The notes under the pieces were generated by a model that searched no databases, was not told where the DNA came from, and saw nothing but the letters and a program-made list of their open reading frames with translations. Made by a program: the position numbers and the translations under genes. From contig NZ_CP028920.1 of the NCBI RefSeq assembly GCF_003060865.1, positions 62,001 to 126,000 of the forward strand: 64,000 nucleotides of DNA. Reading direction: 5' to 3'. This document shows positions 1 to 8,507 of the stretch, in pieces; within the stretch, counting starts at the first letter, position 1; each line of letters opens with the position of its first letter. This stretch comes from Gemmobacter aquarius. Lineage in GTDB: Bacteria; Pseudomonadota; Alphaproteobacteria; Rhodobacterales; Rhodobacteraceae.

Positions 1-501
1 GGCGATCTCGAAAGCTTCAAGATCGACAAGCTGGAGCGCGCCAATCTCTTCATCATCAAGCCCGTCGTCACCGGGGCCACGACCAACCTGACGGTCGAGA
101 CGCAGCGCAATATTTACTTTTTGCAGGTCACCGAAGGTGGCCGTGGAGAACCGAACTATTCGGTGAAGTTCACCGTGCCGGGCAGCACGCGTGCCGCCAC
201 CGCCGGCAGCGATATCCCCGCCTCCCTGCCCATGACCTACAAGATCATGAAAAAGGGCCGCGCCTTGCCCGCATTCGCACCGGTGTCGATTTCGGATGAC
301 GGGCGGAAGACCACTTTCGTGATCACACCCGGCGCGCCAATGCCGACGATCTTCCGGGCCGATGCCAAGGGGCAGGAATACTCGGTTAATTCTTCCGTCC
401 GCGGGACCACCATCACCGTCAGCACCCGTTCTGAGCGTTGGGTGCTGCGCTATGGCGATGAATATGTTTGCGTGACCGGTGACGCGGGAGTCAGCCAATG
501 A
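1..501 (+). CDS. virB9: VirB9/TrbG-like T4SS outer-membrane-complex protein (5' truncated by window)
   Basis: The reading frame is open from base 1, so the gene starts before the window; only the last 166 residues are present. The visible part has the VirB9 C-terminal pattern: a TNLTVET stretch followed by a YFLQV strand, then alternating beta-strands rich in aromatic and basic residues, ending WVLRYGDEYVCV. VirB9 forms the outer-membrane core complex of type IV secretion systems with VirB7 and VirB10. Its TGA stop overlaps the ATG of virB10 (ATGA), which indicates translational coupling. The identity is firm from the motif pattern plus the virB10-virB11 context. The signal peptide cannot be checked. 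Confidence 0.85.
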   Translation, partial: GDLESFKIDKLERANLFIIKPVVTGATTNLTVETQRNIYFLQVTEGGRGEPNYSVKFTVPGSTRAATAGSDIPASLPMTYKIMKKGRALPAFAPVSISDDGRKTTFVITPGAPMPTIFRADAKGQEYSVNSSVRGTTITVSTRSERWVLRYGDEYVCVTGDAGVSQ

Positions 502-1817
502 GCGACGAGACGCAGGCCGAAAAACTCACCGCCCGCATGGAGCGCATGAAACCTTCCGAGGCCCCAAAGCGCCGCCGGGGCATAAACCCCTACGCGCTTT
601 CCGCCATGACAGCCGTCGCCGGTGTCGGCGTTGGGGCATGGCTGGTGCTGGCCGCACCCGATGCCCCTGCCCCAGCACCCGCGATCGAGACCGCTTCGGT
701 CAGCGATTTTCAGGGCGATGGCACGGGAACCGACGGGTTCAGCGTGTCACGGCCAAAGCCGCAGATTGTCCCGGCAGCACCAGACACCTCGGAGGCAGAA
801 CGGCTGCAGGCCGAGATCGAGGCGCTGAACGCCCAGATCGCCGATCTGAACGCCAATCCGGTGACCGTCACCGACGAGGCGGCACTGGCAGACCTCAAGG
901 CGCAGGTTGCGGCCCTCGATGCCGATGCAAAGGCCCGCGCGGCAGCGCTGTCCGATCTCGAGCGCGAAAACATCCGCCTTCAGACCGAGCTCGAGACCAA
1001 GGCGCTGATCGACGGAGACTCTGAGGCTGAGGCGGCGCGCGCCCGGGAAGAAGAACTGGCTCGGCGCAGGCAAGAGGCCGAAATGCTGAACGAGGCGCAG
1101 ATCCATTCCGATATGGTGGCCTTGCGCTTCAGCATGGATATGGGCGGAGAGGCTGGCGCCGCAGCCCCTCCCACGGGTGCGCCGGGACAGGCCGCCACCG
1201 GCGATGATGCATTCCGCAGGGCGGGGGCAAAGGCGGCTGAAGTCCGACAAGCCGAGGTCATCGCCGATCCAGCCCATACCGTCATGCAGGGCACGCTGAT
1301 TGAGGCGGCCCTAGAGACCGCGATCAGCACGGATCTGGCAGGAAATGTCTCTGCCATCGTCAGCCACGATGTCTGGTCGTTTGATATGTCCCGCGTGCTG
1401 ATCCCGCGCGGCTCGCGTCTCTTCGGGCGCTACGATTCCGAAGTTGATGCAGGACAGCGGCGCGTGCTGATCGCCTGGGACCGGCTGGTCACCACCGATG
1501 GGCAGTCCGTCACCCTTGCCGCCTATGGCACCGACCGCATCGGGCGCTCGGGCCTGCCTGGCACAGTCCGAAACCACTTCCTTCAGCGGTTCGGCACGGC
1601 CGCTCTGATTTCCCTCATCGGTGCCGTACCAACACTGGCAGCCGACAAATACGCGGCCAATGAAGTGGCTTCGGACACCGCTGAAAACGTCGGCACCGAT
1701 TTGGGCGAGGCGGTCAACACCGTGATGGCCGATTATCTCAGCATCCCGCCGACGATCAGCGTCAACCAGGGCGCGGTCGTGATGATACGCGTCGATGCGG
1801 ATCTGGCGTTTTACTGA
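498..1817 (+). CDS. virB10: VirB10/TrbI-like T4SS core-complex protein
   Basis: The protein has 439 residues: a short cytoplasmic N-terminus, one membrane helix at about residues 36-53, an Ala/Pro-rich linker, a coiled-coil segment at about 95-195 rich in Glu/Ala/Leu, and the C-terminal TrbI/VirB10 beta-barrel domain from about 240 (GTLIEAALETAIS, then the RVLIPRGSRLFGRY strand typical of the family). VirB10 spans both membranes and passes the energy signal from VirB11/VirD4 to the outer channel. The start ATG overlaps the virB9 stop and the stop overlaps the virB11 ATG (ATGA at both ends), so the three genes are one operon. Length and domain order are normal. Confidence 0.93.
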   Translation: MSDETQAEKLTARMERMKPSEAPKRRRGINPYALSAMTAVAGVGVGAWLVLAAPDAPAPAPAIETASVSDFQGDGTGTDGFSVSRPKPQIVPAAPDTSEAERLQAEIEALNAQIADLNANPVTVTDEAALADLKAQVAALDADAKARAAALSDLERENIRLQTELETKALIDGDSEAEAARAREEELARRRQEAEMLNEAQIHSDMVALRFSMDMGGEAGAAAPPTGAPGQAATGDDAFRRAGAKAAEVRQAEVIADPAHTVMQGTLIEAALETAISTDLAGNVSAIVSHDVWSFDMSRVLIPRGSRLFGRYDSEVDAGQRRVLIAWDRLVTTDGQSVTLAAYGTDRIGRSGLPGTVRNHFLQRFGTAALISLIGAVPTLAADKYAANEVASDTAENVGTDLGEAVNTVMADYLSIPPTISVNQGAVVMIRVDADLAFY

Positions 1818-2803
1818 TGAGCTATCTCGACACCTATCTCGGGCAGCTCGACGCCGCCTTGTCGGATCCGGCCGTCATGGAACTGGCGATCAATGCCGAC
1901 GGGTCGATCTGGCTGGAGCGTGCGGGGCAGATTCACATGACCCCAAGCGGGCTTGCCGCCCTGCCGGCGCGGTCTGTGCGCGATTTGGCCTCCCAGATCG
2001 CAAACTCGACCTCGAACACCTTCACGGAAACCGCACCGCTGGTTTCGGCGGCAGTGCGGTATCGCGATCTGATGCTGCGCTGTCAGGTGGTGGGCTCCCC
2101 TGCCGTCTCGGGCGGCACAGTGATCGGTATCCGGGTGTTTCGATCCCAGCACGGAGATGTTCGGCGCGTCGCCAAATCCTTCAGCTTCCTGAGAGGACAG
2201 GAAAACTCCCTGGAAGAGGAGCGCCGCGCGATGGTGGCAGAGATCCGCGCCGGATCGGAAGGGGCGGATGTCGAGGCTTTCTTGGGCAAGCTGGTCTCCG
2301 AGCGGCTGAACGTCATCGTCTCGGGCGGCACCTCGACCGGCAAGACCGAGCTTGGCCGAAAGCTCTTGGAAATGGTCGCGGCCGATGAGCGCATCGTCAC
2401 GATTGAGGATTCCCTCGAACTTCTGCCCGGCCAGCCCAATACCGTCAGTCTCATCGCGCAGCGTGACGAGGGCTCGCCTCGGTCTGCCGACAAGCTCTTG
2501 CAGGCAACGCTGCGTTTGCGACCTGACCGGATCATCCTGGGCGAATTGCGCGGTGCCGAGGCCGCGACGTTTCTGGACGCGATCAACACCGGGCATTCGG
2601 GTTCGTTCACCACGTTGCACGCCCATTCGGCGCGCAAGGCCATGGACCGGCTGGCGCTTCTGGTGATGGCCCAAGGCACCAAGCTCAGTTTTGGCGAAGT
2701 GATCCGATACCTGCAAACCTCGATCGACGTGATCCTGCAGATGGGCCGCATCGGCGACCAGCGCGGGATCATGGAGATGTATTTCCCCGGCCTCGACGAC
2801 TGA
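1817..2803 (+). CDS. virB11: VirB11-type T4SS ATPase
   Basis: This is a 328-residue hexameric traffic ATPase of the VirB11/PulE family that powers pilus assembly and substrate transfer at the inner membrane. The Walker A motif GGTSTGKT lies at about residues 170-177. The Asp box (IVTIEDSLEL), a Walker B-like segment (RIILGELRG) and the His box (GHSGSFTTLHAHSA) follow in the family order. The start overlaps the virB10 stop by ATGA. Length is typical (about 330-350). A gap of about 70 bases separates it from the next transfer gene on the same strand. Confidence 0.95.
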   Translation: MSYLDTYLGQLDAALSDPAVMELAINADGSIWLERAGQIHMTPSGLAALPARSVRDLASQIANSTSNTFTETAPLVSAAVRYRDLMLRCQVVGSPAVSGGTVIGIRVFRSQHGDVRRVAKSFSFLRGQENSLEEERRAMVAEIRAGSEGADVEAFLGKLVSERLNVIVSGGTSTGKTELGRKLLEMVAADERIVTIEDSLELLPGQPNTVSLIAQRDEGSPRSADKLLQATLRLRPDRIILGELRGAEAATFLDAINTGHSGSFTTLHAHSARKAMDRLALLVMAQGTKLSFGEVIRYLQTSIDVILQMGRIGDQRGIMEMYFPGLDD

Positions 2804-2873
2804 CGCCAGCGCGGAACCCGACAGCGCCCCCCTCCTCTTCCCTCTTTCCGGCTCTTTGCCCCGCAGGTACCCC

Positions 2874-5057
2874 ATGGAAAACGACAGCAATGCAGGGCTG
2901 AACCGCCCAGAAACAGAGCGCCGTGATTTGGAGCGTCCTGCAACCGAGCGACACAAGGAATATTTCTCGGTCCGGCTGACCCTTTCAGGGGCGGCGCAAG
3001 AATTCGAAGACTCGCGCCAAGCTGGCGAGGCCTTCTTCCGCGCCGATCCTGCCGAGCGGCCCTCGGTCGCGCATATCGATGGCAACACCGCGCGCACCAT
3101 GGCCCGGACAGAGATCCACGGGGCCAATGAGACAGGCGAGACGCGGTACTTCAAATCTCTGCCGGACTCGCATGCGCCGGATGCCGAGTTCCGCGCCGGG
3201 TTTTTGAATGCGATGGAAGCATCGCTGACGGAACGGTTGGGCAAAGTCGAGTGGGGCAAGGATGGGCCGGCCGTGACCGAACGGATGGATACCGGATTGA
3301 GGGATGATCTCGAGGCCTTCGCGCGCCGCGCGCCGGAAAAGGCAGCGGCGATTTGGGCGGACCACAGCGACGCGGTCCCACCCGGGCCGACATTGCGCGC
3401 GGCAGTGCAAGCCCGGGAGGAAGTGGCGGATCGCGAAGTGGCAGCCTCCCAGGACACCCTTGCCGAAAGACCACCCATCATCGCTGCAGGCGACTGGGTC
3501 ACCACTGATGCAAATGTCGAGTTGCGGCCCGTGGCGGTTGCAACCGACCGAGGGATTCACACGGGCTACGAGGCAAATCTGCCGGGAGGGGCGAGTGAGC
3601 TCACCGTCTCGGAGCGCACCTTTCCAAATTCCCGCGAGGCCCTGCGCTACGCCCATGATTTCTACGAGGGTGGCGAAGAAGGTCTTGATCTGGCCGTGAA
3701 GCGCGCGGCCGAGGTGGACCGCGCGTTGGTGGAAGAACCCGATCGCGGGCCGGAAGGGCTTGTCCTTGAACATCGGCCACAGCCCGAATTCGCCCGCCCC
3801 GAGACCGCAATCTATGCAGGCGAAGATGCGCAGCTCGTCCTGACCCTTGGCCGGGACAATGAAAACACCCGCTATCTGGCCGAGCGGCTCGTCGCCGACC
3901 CGGAGTTTCGCAAGGTGGTGGCCGAGCATATCCCCGATGCAGAGGCCACGCTTGGTACAGGTCGCTTTGTCGACGGCGAAGGCTCTAGCGGCTTTCTGCC
4001 CGACGAGCTTTTGGCCGTCACCTCCTACGGTCGCGATGGTGGGGCCGAGGTTCTGGCGAAGTTTCCTGATGAAGGGCCACTCAGTGAAGCCTTGGCCAAG
4101 CATCTGACGCAAAGCCCGGTGGTGGCGGCCTATGTCGAAGAAGAACGGCAGCGGAGCGATTTTGCTTCCGACCCTGCGCGGGCAATCTCGGCTTGGGTGG
4201 CGCAATCTACAGCCCAGATCGACAGATTGCCCTCGGACCGACAAGACGACCTCCGCGCGGAAATGCAGGGCATCGCCAAAGAGGCGACGGCAGCCTTTGG
4301 GCTGGATCGCGCAGTTGCCGAACCCGAGGCACCCGCCCGTTCGACAATCTACAGCACTGCGATCAGCACGAACGCCGTGACTGTGCGCGGCTCTGAAACA
4401 GAACTTCAGACCGAGAGCGCAAGCAGCCTTCGGGATGAATTGCGGCTGCGAGCGAGCTTGGTTGGGATCGACGCCAGAAAGCTCGAGAAGCGGCTGGAGA
4501 CCGGGGCCACAAACGCCCGAGAGGAAGAAGCTTGGGTGAAATCCGACATCGCCGAAGTCGCAAAGTTTCGGGGTTATGACCTGAACAGCACGCAGGGCCG
4601 TGGAGCCGCAGCAGAGCGGTTGGATCGCTTCTATGAGCGCGCCGCCGAGCTGATCCAGTCCGCCCGCAGCATCGAGGTGTCGCGAGGACCTGATCTGATG
4701 GTCGAGGCTTTGGGCAAAATGGCAAAGGTTCACGCGCACCAAGGTTCCGTCTCCTTCCGCAACGAGGATCAGGCGCGGGATTTCGTCGAAGAAATGAAAG
4801 AGCGCTACGGGGCGAACGTGTTGAAAGACATCGCCGCTGGCCGTACCGAGGCATTGGCCAAGGATGTACCGGATCCGGCCGTACGGGCGGCGATGGCAGT
4901 GGCCGTCGTTTCGGCTGCCAAAGAACATCCCTCGCTTGGTCTCAGCGCGCATGAAGCGGAGGCAGCAGAACGCAGAATGGTGGCGCAAGCGGCGTCGCGG
5001 CCACCGGAACACGCGCGGGCATATGCTCACGATCGCAATCAAGACCGGGAGTTTTGA
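2874..5057 (+). CDS. transfer-associated protein sharing its C-terminal domain with the relaxase
   Basis: The protein has 727 residues, no membrane segment and no obvious enzyme motif; it is strongly acidic, with many Glu/Asp/Arg and likely helical stretches. The ATG at 2874 (MENDSNAG) was preferred; an in-frame TTG at 2856 would add six residues. The last ~190 residues (from about 530) align by eye with the C-terminal ~190 residues of the relaxase at 20458-22281: both have RLETGA.NA.EE..WV.SD, a GFYE/RFYERAA helix, an ERYG/QRYGTGV segment and AVVS(A/S)AK. It lies between virB11 and virD4, so a role in presenting the relaxosome to the secretion channel is a reasonable inference. I cannot name the family. 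The stop overlaps the possible TTG start of virD4. Confidence 0.8.
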   Translation: MENDSNAGLNRPETERRDLERPATERHKEYFSVRLTLSGAAQEFEDSRQAGEAFFRADPAERPSVAHIDGNTARTMARTEIHGANETGETRYFKSLPDSHAPDAEFRAGFLNAMEASLTERLGKVEWGKDGPAVTERMDTGLRDDLEAFARRAPEKAAAIWADHSDAVPPGPTLRAAVQAREEVADREVAASQDTLAERPPIIAAGDWVTTDANVELRPVAVATDRGIHTGYEANLPGGASELTVSERTFPNSREALRYAHDFYEGGEEGLDLAVKRAAEVDRALVEEPDRGPEGLVLEHRPQPEFARPETAIYAGEDAQLVLTLGRDNENTRYLAERLVADPEFRKVVAEHIPDAEATLGTGRFVDGEGSSGFLPDELLAVTSYGRDGGAEVLAKFPDEGPLSEALAKHLTQSPVVAAYVEEERQRSDFASDPARAISAWVAQSTAQIDRLPSDRQDDLRAEMQGIAKEATAAFGLDRAVAEPEAPARSTIYSTAISTNAVTVRGSETELQTESASSLRDELRLRASLVGIDARKLEKRLETGATNAREEEAWVKSDIAEVAKFRGYDLNSTQGRGAAAERLDRFYERAAELIQSARSIEVSRGPDLMVEALGKMAKVHAHQGSVSFRNEDQARDFVEEMKERYGANVLKDIAAGRTEALAKDVPDPAVRAAMAVAVVSAAKEHPSLGLSAHEAEAAERRMVAQAASRPPEHARAYAHDRNQDREF

Positions 5058-5059
5058 TC

Positions 5060-7051
5060 ATGCAACGCATTGCACTGCTGCTTCCCCTTGGTCTCACGTC
5101 CGGCCTGCTGGTTGGTCTGATCGCCGGAGGGCTCGTTCTCAACCTGATCTTGGGGCGCGATCCGAATGCGACCGGCATCTTTGTCCTGATAGCTGAGTTT
5201 CCCGGCTTTGCCCGGCTGACCTCCGTGCCCTGGGTCTTGCCTTGGCAAATCGTCGGCGCGTCCACCGTGCTCTTCACGGTTGCGGCCGTCGCACTAACCT
5301 TTCGCCAACAGCTCACCGAATACGGTCAGGCCAAGTTCCAGTCGAAGGCGGAGATGAAAGCCAATGGCCTTCTGCAGCCCTTGGGGGCGGGAATGGTCTT
5401 CGGCAAACTCGGGGCCCCTTCCAAGACCGCGCCGTATGTCAGCGCCACTTTCCAGAAATTCCCGCATTGCCTCGTCGTGGCACCTACGCGGGCCGGCAAG
5501 GGCGTGGGCTATGTCATCCCGAACACCCTCCTCTTTAACGGCAGCATCGTTGTCCTCGACGTGAAGGGCGAGATTTTCGAGGCCACTTCCCGGCACCGCC
5601 AGGCCGAAGGCGACGCGGTCTATCGCTTCTCACCCTTCGATTTCGAACATCCGACCCATCGCTACAACCCGCTCGAGCGCGTCGCCCGCATTGAAAATCT
5701 CGAACAACGCTACACGGAGCTGGCCAAGATATCGGACTACTTCTTGACGGTTTCGGACAAGGGGACGGCTGGTGACTTCCTGACCGAGGGACGTGAGCTT
5801 TTCGTGGCCGCTGGCCTTCTGGCCATTGAGCGGGGCAGACCCACGATCGGCGAGATCAGCCGCATCCTCTTTGGACGGGGTGCTACCCAGGAGGTTTACG
5901 GCGAGCATGCCGAAGAAGTGAAACACCCCAACGCGGCTCAGACCTTCCGCAAGTTCGCGGGCTATTCTGACCGGACCTTGTCCTCCCACGCCTCGGTCCT
6001 TGGCGGAGCGGGCATGACACTGTGGAACAACCCAGCCGTCGATCGCGCGACCTCCGGCAATGACTTTTCCTTCGCCGATCTCCGAAAGCGACCGATGTCG
6101 ATCTATGTCGTGGTCAATGCCGACGACATTCGCACCCTGTCGCCTCTGGTGCGCTTGTTCTTCGGCGAGCTCATCGCCACCATGCGCTCCACCCTCCCCG
6201 ACCCGAAATCAGAGCCCTGGCCCGTTATGGTCATGCTGGATGAGTTCGACCAACTGGGGCCAATGCCCATTGTCGAGCAGGCCCTGAAACAGCTCGCTGG
6301 GCATGGCGCGCGCGTGTCGATCATCACCCAGTCGATCCCCGGTCTCGACAATATCTACGGCGAAAACGTCCGCCTGTCGCTCGAGTCCGCCGCCGGCATG
6401 AAGCTCTATCTAGCCGCCAACGACAAAAAGACGGCGGGGGAGATTTCGGACGCTCTGGGCAAGACGACGAAGCTATCGGTGTCAGACAGCGTCTCGCGGG
6501 ATCGGGATTTCATGCAGCGCCGATCAGTCAGTCGGCGGATGGAGGAACGGCCGCTGTTGACCCCGGACGAGGTGCGGCGATTGAACCCGGATCAGGCTAT
6601 CCTCATCCCGGAGAGGCAGAACCCGCTTCTGGTCCACCGGATCGTCTATTTCCAGGACCCAACATTCAAGAAGCTGTTTGATGCCCAGAAGGGTGCCCTG
6701 CCTTATCCGCCCAAGGAAGCTGCGGACGTGCAGGTCCTGACCCAACGGATGGAGGCGTTGGAACGGCGGCTGGCTGAAAAGATGGTAGTCGATTTTGTGC
6801 AGCCGGAGAAGGTGAAGGAAGAAGCACCGACGGAGCTTGAACCGAAACTGGCGGCGGAGATTGTGGCGCGGGAGGAGGCTACACGGCAAATACCAACGGT
6901 GGCGGCAGATGCTCAAGCTCCTCAGATCACGAAACAATCCGAGCGCTCCGTTGAAGTCCAAGTGAATCTCGAAGTCCTGAAACCGCCGGCAGCAATCTCG
7001 GTAGCCCGGATGAACAAGTTCACCCTCAAGCTTCAGGCACAAGACGCATAG
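5060..7051 (+). CDS. virD4: VirD4/TraG-type conjugative coupling protein
   Basis: This is the coupling ATPase that docks the relaxosome onto the type IV channel at the inner membrane. ATG at 5060 gives 663 residues; a TTG at 5054 is an alternative. Two N-terminal membrane helices lie at about 3-32 and 58-80. Walker A is PTRAGKG at about 143-149, followed by NTLLFNGSIVVLDVKGE. Walker B is VMLDEFDQLG, and a TQSIPGLDNIYG segment matches the TraG/VirD4 sensor region. The C-terminal ~100 residues are Glu/Ala-rich and may bind substrate. It follows the 727-aa gene with no gap, completing the transfer operon seen here. Confidence 0.95.
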   Translation: MQRIALLLPLGLTSGLLVGLIAGGLVLNLILGRDPNATGIFVLIAEFPGFARLTSVPWVLPWQIVGASTVLFTVAAVALTFRQQLTEYGQAKFQSKAEMKANGLLQPLGAGMVFGKLGAPSKTAPYVSATFQKFPHCLVVAPTRAGKGVGYVIPNTLLFNGSIVVLDVKGEIFEATSRHRQAEGDAVYRFSPFDFEHPTHRYNPLERVARIENLEQRYTELAKISDYFLTVSDKGTAGDFLTEGRELFVAAGLLAIERGRPTIGEISRILFGRGATQEVYGEHAEEVKHPNAAQTFRKFAGYSDRTLSSHASVLGGAGMTLWNNPAVDRATSGNDFSFADLRKRPMSIYVVVNADDIRTLSPLVRLFFGELIATMRSTLPDPKSEPWPVMVMLDEFDQLGPMPIVEQALKQLAGHGARVSIITQSIPGLDNIYGENVRLSLESAAGMKLYLAANDKKTAGEISDALGKTTKLSVSDSVSRDRDFMQRRSVSRRMEERPLLTPDEVRRLNPDQAILIPERQNPLLVHRIVYFQDPTFKKLFDAQKGALPYPPKEAADVQVLTQRMEALERRLAEKMVVDFVQPEKVKEEAPTELEPKLAAEIVAREEATRQIPTVAADAQAPQITKQSERSVEVQVNLEVLKPPAAISVARMNKFTLKLQAQDA

Positions 7052-7177
7052 GTGCCATTGTGCGCATCACGAAGGACCCCAGTCCGAATCAGGCAGAGTG
7101 CCCTTTGGGAGGGCCACACCACGGACAAAAACCCGCAAAGGTTCTGTCATGGGTGTCTGTCCGACTTAAGCTCTTGA

Positions 7178-7408
7178 TGCGGTGTAAGGCAAGAGGCAGG
7201 GACAGAAGCCGTTCAGAATGCGGGCAGCTTCCGCACCCTCAGTGGTTTCAATGATGCCTACGCCAGATCAGGACGCTGGCATCGCTTCCCTGCTTCGCAC
7301 AAACTTGTCCCTCGCTTTGCCCGACAGATCGAACCCTATGTCGCGCGCGGCCAAGTGGAAGTTCGCATCGACGGAAAAACCATGAGCCTGCTCAAGAAGG
7401 CCGGTTGA
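7178..7408 (+). pseudogene. unidentified gene remnant downstream of virD4
   Basis: An open frame of 76 codons runs from just after a TGA at 7175 to a TGA at 7406 with no ATG, GTG or TTG near its beginning. It encodes a plausible protein end (FNDAYARSGRWHRFP, then GQVEVRIDGKTMSLLKKAG). The absence of a start and the normal-looking C-terminus suggest a 5'-deleted gene cut when the neighbouring defence genes were inserted. I do not recognise the family. Nothing else is evident in the rest of 7052-7595; one longer frame there has no start context and overlaps hamA. Confidence 0.35.
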
Positions 7409-7595
7409 ACCTTAAGCGCGGTTCATCCATCAAAGGGATAGTCGGCCCTTGAGCCAATGGTTTCTATGATGGTCGGGAAACAGGATGCTTTCGACGGGCG
7501 AGAACTCACTGGCCGACATGTGGAACCGCGATCGGACCGTTGGCAAGACGGATTGACAAAGGGAGGTATGGCGTCAAGACGGATCGACGGGTGCG

Positions 7596-8507
7596 TTGAA
7601 GCTACCGAGGACTCTCAACAAGGGGGCCCTTGCTTGTTTCCGCAACCAGTTAAAGGCATCTCAGCACATCGATCGCAAAGGATTTTTGTTCGTGGCACCA
7701 CCGGGTTATTTGAACTGGCTAATCGATACCGGAGAACGTCAGGCGACAGCGTGCGGCCGCGAAATCGAAATCTGGGCGCTCAATCCACAAGAAGATGCCG
7801 CAGTTTTATCGGAATGGTCCAAACATTTTCGCGAACACTATATTTCCGATTCTGATTTGCCGTTCATGGCCGGCGGCACCGGGCTCGACCACGCCACTTT
7901 TCTGCGAACGATTCTCTTCCCTGATGCGAAGGTGGCACCTGGGCCAAGTCTCCGATCAGGAGACTTTGGCGAGATCATCGTCGCCGACTTCATTCAATAT
8001 TTTCTGGGATACTGGTGCCCGCGCGAGCTGCGTTATCAGGACCGCTGGAACCGAAATGACTCGACAAAGGGGTGCGATGTCATCGGGTTCAAGTTCGCGA
8101 ACGAGGAAAATCCTGGACCGGCCGACGAGCTTTTTATCTTCGAGTCCAAATCCGGGATGTCGACGACCGACGCAAATCGGCTTCAGGATGCGATCAATGA
8201 CAGCATTAAGGACAGACTACGGGAGGGCATGAGCCTGAATGCCATCAAACGGCGCTTCTTCGATCGAGGCGAGATGGGAGATGCTCGCAAGGTCGAGCGC
8301 TTTCAGAACCAAGCCGACCGGCCCTTTTGCCGTATAAACGGTGCGGCCGCCATTCTCGATGAGGCCGTGTTTGCCGGGACTGATTTTACAGCAACCGACG
8401 GCGCGGTTCATTTCAACCAAGAGAATCTGCGCCTTCTGGTGATCCGCGGACCGTCGCTGATGAAGCTAGTGCACGCGCTTTACGAAAGGGCAGCCGATGA
8501 GGCCTGA
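7596..8507 (+). CDS. hamA: HamA-like Hachiman effector (DUF1837 nuclease)
   Basis: The 303-residue protein has the DUF1837/HamA arrangement of a PD-(D/E)XK-type nuclease: GDFGEI at about 120-125, KGCDVIGF at about 157-164 and FESKSG at about 181-186, giving the E, D and ExK residues. In known Hachiman systems HamA is the DNA-degrading effector held in check by the HamB helicase. The frame has no ATG upstream; TTG at 7596 is the first usable start, so the N-terminus is uncertain. The last 11 bases overlap the ATG of the helicase gene, the usual tight hamA-hamB arrangement. Family and order are clear; activity here is doubtful because hamB is interrupted. Confidence 0.82.
   Translation: MKLPRTLNKGALACFRNQLKASQHIDRKGFLFVAPPGYLNWLIDTGERQATACGREIEIWALNPQEDAAVLSEWSKHFREHYISDSDLPFMAGGTGLDHATFLRTILFPDAKVAPGPSLRSGDFGEIIVADFIQYFLGYWCPRELRYQDRWNRNDSTKGCDVIGFKFANEENPGPADELFIFESKSGMSTTDANRLQDAINDSIKDRLREGMSLNAIKRRFFDRGEMGDARKVERFQNQADRPFCRINGAAAILDEAVFAGTDFTATDGAVHFNQENLRLLVIRGPSLMKLVHALYERAADEA

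Noticed and set aside
1811..3505. 564-codon frame antisense to virB11 and the next gene
   Set aside because: Opposite strand to virB11 with Walker and His boxes; no plausible protein.
2985..5042. 685-codon frame antisense to the 727-aa transfer gene
   Set aside because: Low-complexity Arg/Cys-rich translation without family features; sense frame is homologous to the relaxase C-terminus.
7457..7855. 132-codon frame starting with ATG before hamA
   Set aside because: Runs out of phase into hamA, whose nuclease motifs are in another frame.
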